Below, piece after piece: positions 60,219 through 64,000 of a DNA stretch of 64,000 nt. Source of the stretch: an uncultured SAR116 cluster alpha proteobacterium. GTDB taxonomy: Bacteria; Pseudomonadota; Alphaproteobacteria; Puniceispirillales; Puniceispirillaceae. The notes beneath the pieces were generated by a model. That model searched no databases and had not been told where the DNA came from. It saw nothing but the letters and a program-made list of their open reading frames with translations. The stretch is from assembly GCA_902547925.1 (NCBI GenBank), contig CACCQD010000007.1:1-64000 (forward strand). Direction: 5' to 3'. The position numbers were made by a program, and so were the translations under genes. Positions within the stretch are counted from its first letter, which is position 1; each line of letters starts with the position of its first letter.

Positions 60219-61412
60219 ATGTCCAAGCTTTTTCAGGAGACAGTCCTTGTACAGTATCTGTTTCGTAACCCATCAATCTTGATCTTCCTCGGTACTTTGG
60301 CAGGTGTTTGCCTTGCCGTCACCATCTTGGGTGAAGGATTTGGGCTCGGTCTAATCTCGACAAGCTTCATTAAGACACTTGGAAAAACCTTGTGTCTTTG
60401 CATCATCGCTATCGCGATGGATCTTGTCTGGGGATTTTGTGGAATTCTGTCACTGGGTCATTTTGCTTTCTTTGCACTAGGCGGTTACATGATTGGCATG
60501 TGGATGATGTTTGCTCGCACCAAGATTATTGTCATTGAAGCGGCAAAAAACAATGTGCTGCCGCCAACACCGGCTGAGATCAGCGAAGCCGTTGGTACAC
60601 AAATTTTTGGTGTTGTGGGTGGCGCAGAAATTCCTATGGTCTGGGCATTTGCGGACTCGCTCTGGGCACAAATTGCCTTCATTGTGCTGGTACCTGGCCT
60701 GCTAGCATATTTATTTGGCTGGCTTGCGTTTCGCTCACGCGTCAACGGGGTTTATCTATCCATCCTTACTCAAGCAATGACGCTAGCTCTTTCGTTATAT
60801 CTGCTGCAAAACGACAGCGGATTTCGAGGCAACAATGGGCTATCAGGTCTTCAAAATGTTCCAGGCCTGGACGATGTTCCGCAATCTATCCTGTCGATCA
60901 CCTTTTTTCTTGTCAGTGGTCTGGCGTTAGCCACTACTTACCTCATGGCCGCCGCTGTCGTAGGCAGCAAACTTGGAAACATCATCCGCGGCATTCGTGA
61001 TAATGAGGCTCGGGTGCGGTTCCTCGGCTACAACGTCGAGAGCTATAAGCTATTCATTTTTGTCCTCACAGCGATGGTTGCCGCCGTTGCGGGGGCTTTG
61101 TACTACCCGCAGGCAGGCATTATAAATCCAACCGAGCTCGCACCCATTGCATCGATCTATCTGGCTGTCTGGGTTGCAATTGGCGGACGGGGGCGAATCT
61201 ATGGCGCTGTGATTGGCGCCGCCTTTGTGTCCCTATTGTCGAGCTATTTCACCAGTGGCCAGGCTCCGGACATCCCACTTGGGTTTGCTACCATCATCTG
61301 GACAGATTGGTGGCTTATACTGTTAGGTTTTAGTTTTGTCGTTGTAACAATCTATGCTCCACAGGGCCTTGGCGGCTTTATAGAAAAGTTGGCCAGACAG
61401 GAAAAGGGCTGA
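60219..61412 (+). CDS. urtC: Urea ABC transporter permease UrtC
   Basis: A 397-residue branched-chain amino acid/urea-type permease with eight to ten membrane segments. Typical stretches are DLVWGFCGILSLGHFAFFALGGYMIG (in part: GILSLGHFAFFALGGYMIG, about residues 75-93), RGIRDNEARVRFLGYNVESYK (in part: IRDNEARVRFLGYN), the loop that contacts UrtD, and LAVWVAIGGRGRIYGAVIGA. A GGAGG site ending 6 bases before the ATG sits inside the end of urtB, so translation is coupled. Its stop overlaps the start of urtD (TGATG reading). Confidence 0.94.
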   Translation: MSKLFQETVLVQYLFRNPSILIFLGTLAGVCLAVTILGEGFGLGLISTSFIKTLGKTLCLCIIAIAMDLVWGFCGILSLGHFAFFALGGYMIGMWMMFARTKIIVIEAAKNNVLPPTPAEISEAVGTQIFGVVGGAEIPMVWAFADSLWAQIAFIVLVPGLLAYLFGWLAFRSRVNGVYLSILTQAMTLALSLYLLQNDSGFRGNNGLSGLQNVPGLDDVPQSILSITFFLVSGLALATTYLMAAAVVGSKLGNIIRGIRDNEARVRFLGYNVESYKLFIFVLTAMVAAVAGALYYPQAGIINPTELAPIASIYLAVWVAIGGRGRIYGAVIGAAFVSLLSSYFTSGQAPDIPLGFATIIWTDWWLILLGFSFVVVTIYAPQGLGGFIEKLARQEKG

Positions 61413-62152
61413 TGGCACCACTTCTTCAGGTCGACAACATTTCAGTATCGTTTGACGGGTTCAAGGCCATCAATAAGCTGAGCTTCGAAATTGGCGAGAC
61501 CGAGCTTCGCGCAATCATTGGACCAAACGGGGCTGGTAAAACAACCTTCATGGACATTGTCACTGGTCTGACACGACCCGACAGCGGCGATGTGCGGTGG
61601 TTAGGAACAAATATTTCGCTATTGAAACAATCAGAATCACAGATCGCGCAGCTTGGCATTGGCAGGAAATTCCAGAAGCCAACAACCTTTGAAGCTCAGA
61701 CGGTTTATGAAAACCTTCTCATGTCTCTCGCCAATAATCGCAACCCTTTTGCTGTACTGGCCTACCGACGTTCACCGCGAGACGAGGATCGGATAGATGG
61801 TATTGCGCGGCAGATCAATCTTGCCGAAAGTCTCGACCAGTTTGCAGGAGAGCTCAGCCATGGTCAGAAGCAATGGCTGGAGATTGGCATGCTACTGGCA
61901 CAGGATCCCAAGCTACTTCTGGTGGACGAACCAGCTGCTGGCATGACAGCATCAGAACGTGATGTCACTGTGGCGCTTCTCAAAGAGCTTGCCCAAATCC
62001 GGTCAGTGGTTGTTGTGGAACATGACATGGAATTCATTCGCGAACTAGATTGCCGGGTAACGGTTCTTCACGAGGGGGCTGTCATAGCGGAGGGGTCTAT
62101 GGATTTTGTCACCGCCAATCAGCAGGTGATTGATGTTTATCTTGGGAGGTAG
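61412..62152 (+). CDS. urtD: Urea ABC transporter ATPase UrtD
   Basis: A 246-residue LivG-type ATPase. Walker A is GPNGAGKTT (about residues 37-45), the Q-loop region reads GIGRKFQKPTTFEAQTVYENL (in part: GRKFQKPTTFEAQTV), the signature is LSHGQKQWLEIGMLLAQ (about residues 149-165) and Walker B LLLVDEPAAGMT. The Gly-Gln-Lys-Gln-Trp signature is the UrtD form. It works with UrtE to energise urea import through UrtBC. Confidence 0.95.
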   Translation: MAPLLQVDNISVSFDGFKAINKLSFEIGETELRAIIGPNGAGKTTFMDIVTGLTRPDSGDVRWLGTNISLLKQSESQIAQLGIGRKFQKPTTFEAQTVYENLLMSLANNRNPFAVLAYRRSPRDEDRIDGIARQINLAESLDQFAGELSHGQKQWLEIGMLLAQDPKLLLVDEPAAGMTASERDVTVALLKELAQIRSVVVVEHDMEFIRELDCRVTVLHEGAVIAEGSMDFVTANQQVIDVYLGR

Positions 62153-62154
62153 TA

Positions 62155-62850
62155 ATGCTCGACGCCACAGATTTGACCCTTCATTATGGATCATCACAAA
62201 TACTCCACGGCGTTTCCATCAAAGCCAAGGTTGGCGAAGTTACCTGTGTCATGGGTTCGAATGGCGTTGGTAAAACTTCCTTGCTTAAAATACTGTCGGG
62301 CACTCATCGTAATACCGCTGGACACTATTTTCTTGATGGTATTGACATGACGGGAGCCCGTCCGGACAAACTGGCCCATGCTGGTGTTGGATACGTGCCA
62401 CAGGGGCGTTTCATTTTCCCGATGCTGACTGTTCGCGAGAATCTGGAAACCGGCTTCTGCTGTCTTACTATTGAGGAACAATTTATTCCGAATGAAATCT
62501 ATGAGCTTTTTCCGGCTCTCAAGACAATGCTTGACCGACGCGGTGGTGATTTGTCAGGGGGGCAGCAGCAGCAGCTCGCCATAGCACGGGCATTGATCAT
62601 GAGGCCAAAGCTTCTTCTTCTTGACGAACCAACCGAAGGAGTCCAACCAAATATCATCAGTCAAATTGGCGAGGTTATAGCTTATCTTCGCGCGCAAAAG
62701 AAAATGGCCATTATCCTTGTCGAGCAATATTTTGAGTTCGCCTTCGGGCTTGCTGATCAAATCTATGCCATGACGCGCGGCGAGGTCGTCTATGAAAGTC
62801 GCACGGCCACTATCGACAAGGAACATTTACGTCAGTCTGTTGGGGTTTAA
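62155..62850 (+). CDS. urtE: Urea ABC transporter ATPase UrtE
   Basis: A 231-residue LivF-type ATPase. Walker A GSNGVGKTS (about residues 34-42), YVPQGRFIFPMLTVRENL (about residues 80-97), signature LSGGQQQQLAIARAL (about residues 131-145) and Walker B LLLLDEPTEGVQPNI are intact. It starts 2 bases after urtD. It is the last gene of the urt operon; the next 250 bases are noncoding and hold scar S4. No urease, nickel transporter or glutamine synthetase genes accompany the operon. Confidence 0.95.
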   Translation: MLDATDLTLHYGSSQILHGVSIKAKVGEVTCVMGSNGVGKTSLLKILSGTHRNTAGHYFLDGIDMTGARPDKLAHAGVGYVPQGRFIFPMLTVRENLETGFCCLTIEEQFIPNEIYELFPALKTMLDRRGGDLSGGQQQQLAIARALIMRPKLLLLDEPTEGVQPNIISQIGEVIAYLRAQKKMAIILVEQYFEFAFGLADQIYAMTRGEVVYESRTATIDKEHLRQSVGV

Positions 62851-63000
62851 TTAAAATAAAAAAGCGTTGGTCTAAATAGGTAGAGGTTTAGATGTGTAGC
62901 CTTAGCAATAGCTTTGGTGGCGGGTATAAGTATTAACTTACTACATCCAGTTTATCAGCCCAGCGACGATCAGCAGAAACTCAAACAGGCGTCGAAACTT

Positions 63001-63084
63001 CACAAAAAACCTGACGAACGGTAACAAAATGGGTAACAAAAAATTCGGGCCCTAATTTCGGGTAACAAAAAGGTCGTTAGGGTA
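63001..63084. repeat. Scar S4: second copy of the TAACAAAATGGG direct repeat
   Basis: Same-orientation copy of 56406-56460, with CACAAAAAACCTGACGAACGGTAAC at the start (cited in part: AAAAACCTGACGAACGGTAA) and GGTCGTTAGGGTA at the end. Compared with S3 it has an extra 29 bases in the middle that contain the palindromic TTCGGGCCC-type core and one more GGTAACAAAA unit. Three TAACAAAA words are present, against two in S3. It is the right flank of the urt operon. Confidence 0.75.
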
Positions 63085-63106
63085 TTAATTTTCAGGATGA
63101 GGTGAC

Positions 63107-64000
<894 letters not shown>

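Overview
The window reads as chromosomal DNA of a marine alphaproteobacterium. GC content looks close to 50 percent in most genes, intergenic gaps are short, and the gene set (carbon monoxide dehydrogenase-type genes, a selenium-binding/methanethiol oxidase-type protein, a urea ABC transporter, many sugar and C1 genes, several class III cyclases fused to TPR sensors) resembles the SAR116 ('Candidatus Puniceispirillum') group. That placement is inference; no rRNA or complete tRNA is present to test it.

Left part (1-30.3 kb). A 5'-truncated peptide-transporter ATPase, a DUF4149 membrane protein, a small secreted protein and a PhyH-type dioxygenase come first. A tightly overlapping minus-strand operon follows (CitE-like lyase, SBP56/methanethiol oxidase-type protein, [2Fe-2S] ferredoxin, CoA-binding protein). 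Then comes a molybdenum hydroxylase locus with coxG, a MocA-type cytidylyltransferase, a molybdopterin-binding protein, xdhC, coxS and coxM, but no coxL. From 11.9 to 21.5 kb there is a cyclic-nucleotide locus: an MBL-fold hydrolase plus a cyclic-nucleotide-binding protein on the plus strand, convergent with a minus-strand run of three class III cyclases and an NAPE-PLD-like lipoprotein. Two sugar kinases, a GcvT/aldehyde dehydrogenase/alcohol dehydrogenase operon, a sterol-desaturase-type enzyme with the broken remnant of a second copy, and an aldo/keto reductase complete this part.

Middle part (30.4-48.3 kb). This is a sugar island. Leftward from a divergent promoter at 36.7 kb run a periplasmic binding protein, a double ATPase, two permeases, DhaK and DhaL. 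Rightward run a SorC-family regulator, a sugar epimerase/isomerase, acetoin-dehydrogenase-like E1 alpha and beta, a lipoyl/alpha-beta hydrolase E2, an FGGY kinase and a RbsD/FucU mutarotase. Convergent to these lie a fused class II aldolase/short-chain dehydrogenase, MtnA and MtnK. The last three fit a methylthioribose or 5-deoxyribose route: kinase, isomerase, aldol cleavage to DHAP plus an aldehyde, then aldehyde turnover by the fused dehydrogenase.

Right part (48.5-63.1 kb). Three cargo blocks follow one another: a fourth cyclase-sensor gene; a fumarylacetoacetate-hydrolase-family enzyme with a TauABC-like transporter and a GntR regulator; and urtABCDE. Each block is separated from the next by related noncoding scars containing 3' fragments of initiator tRNA-fMet, a terminator-like hairpin, an 80-bp repeat and short TAACAAAATGGG repeats. 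No integrase gene is present. I read this as a tandem array of tRNA-fMet-targeted cargo cassettes, and consider it the most interesting feature of the window. A MalK/UgpC-type ATPase truncated by the right edge closes the window.
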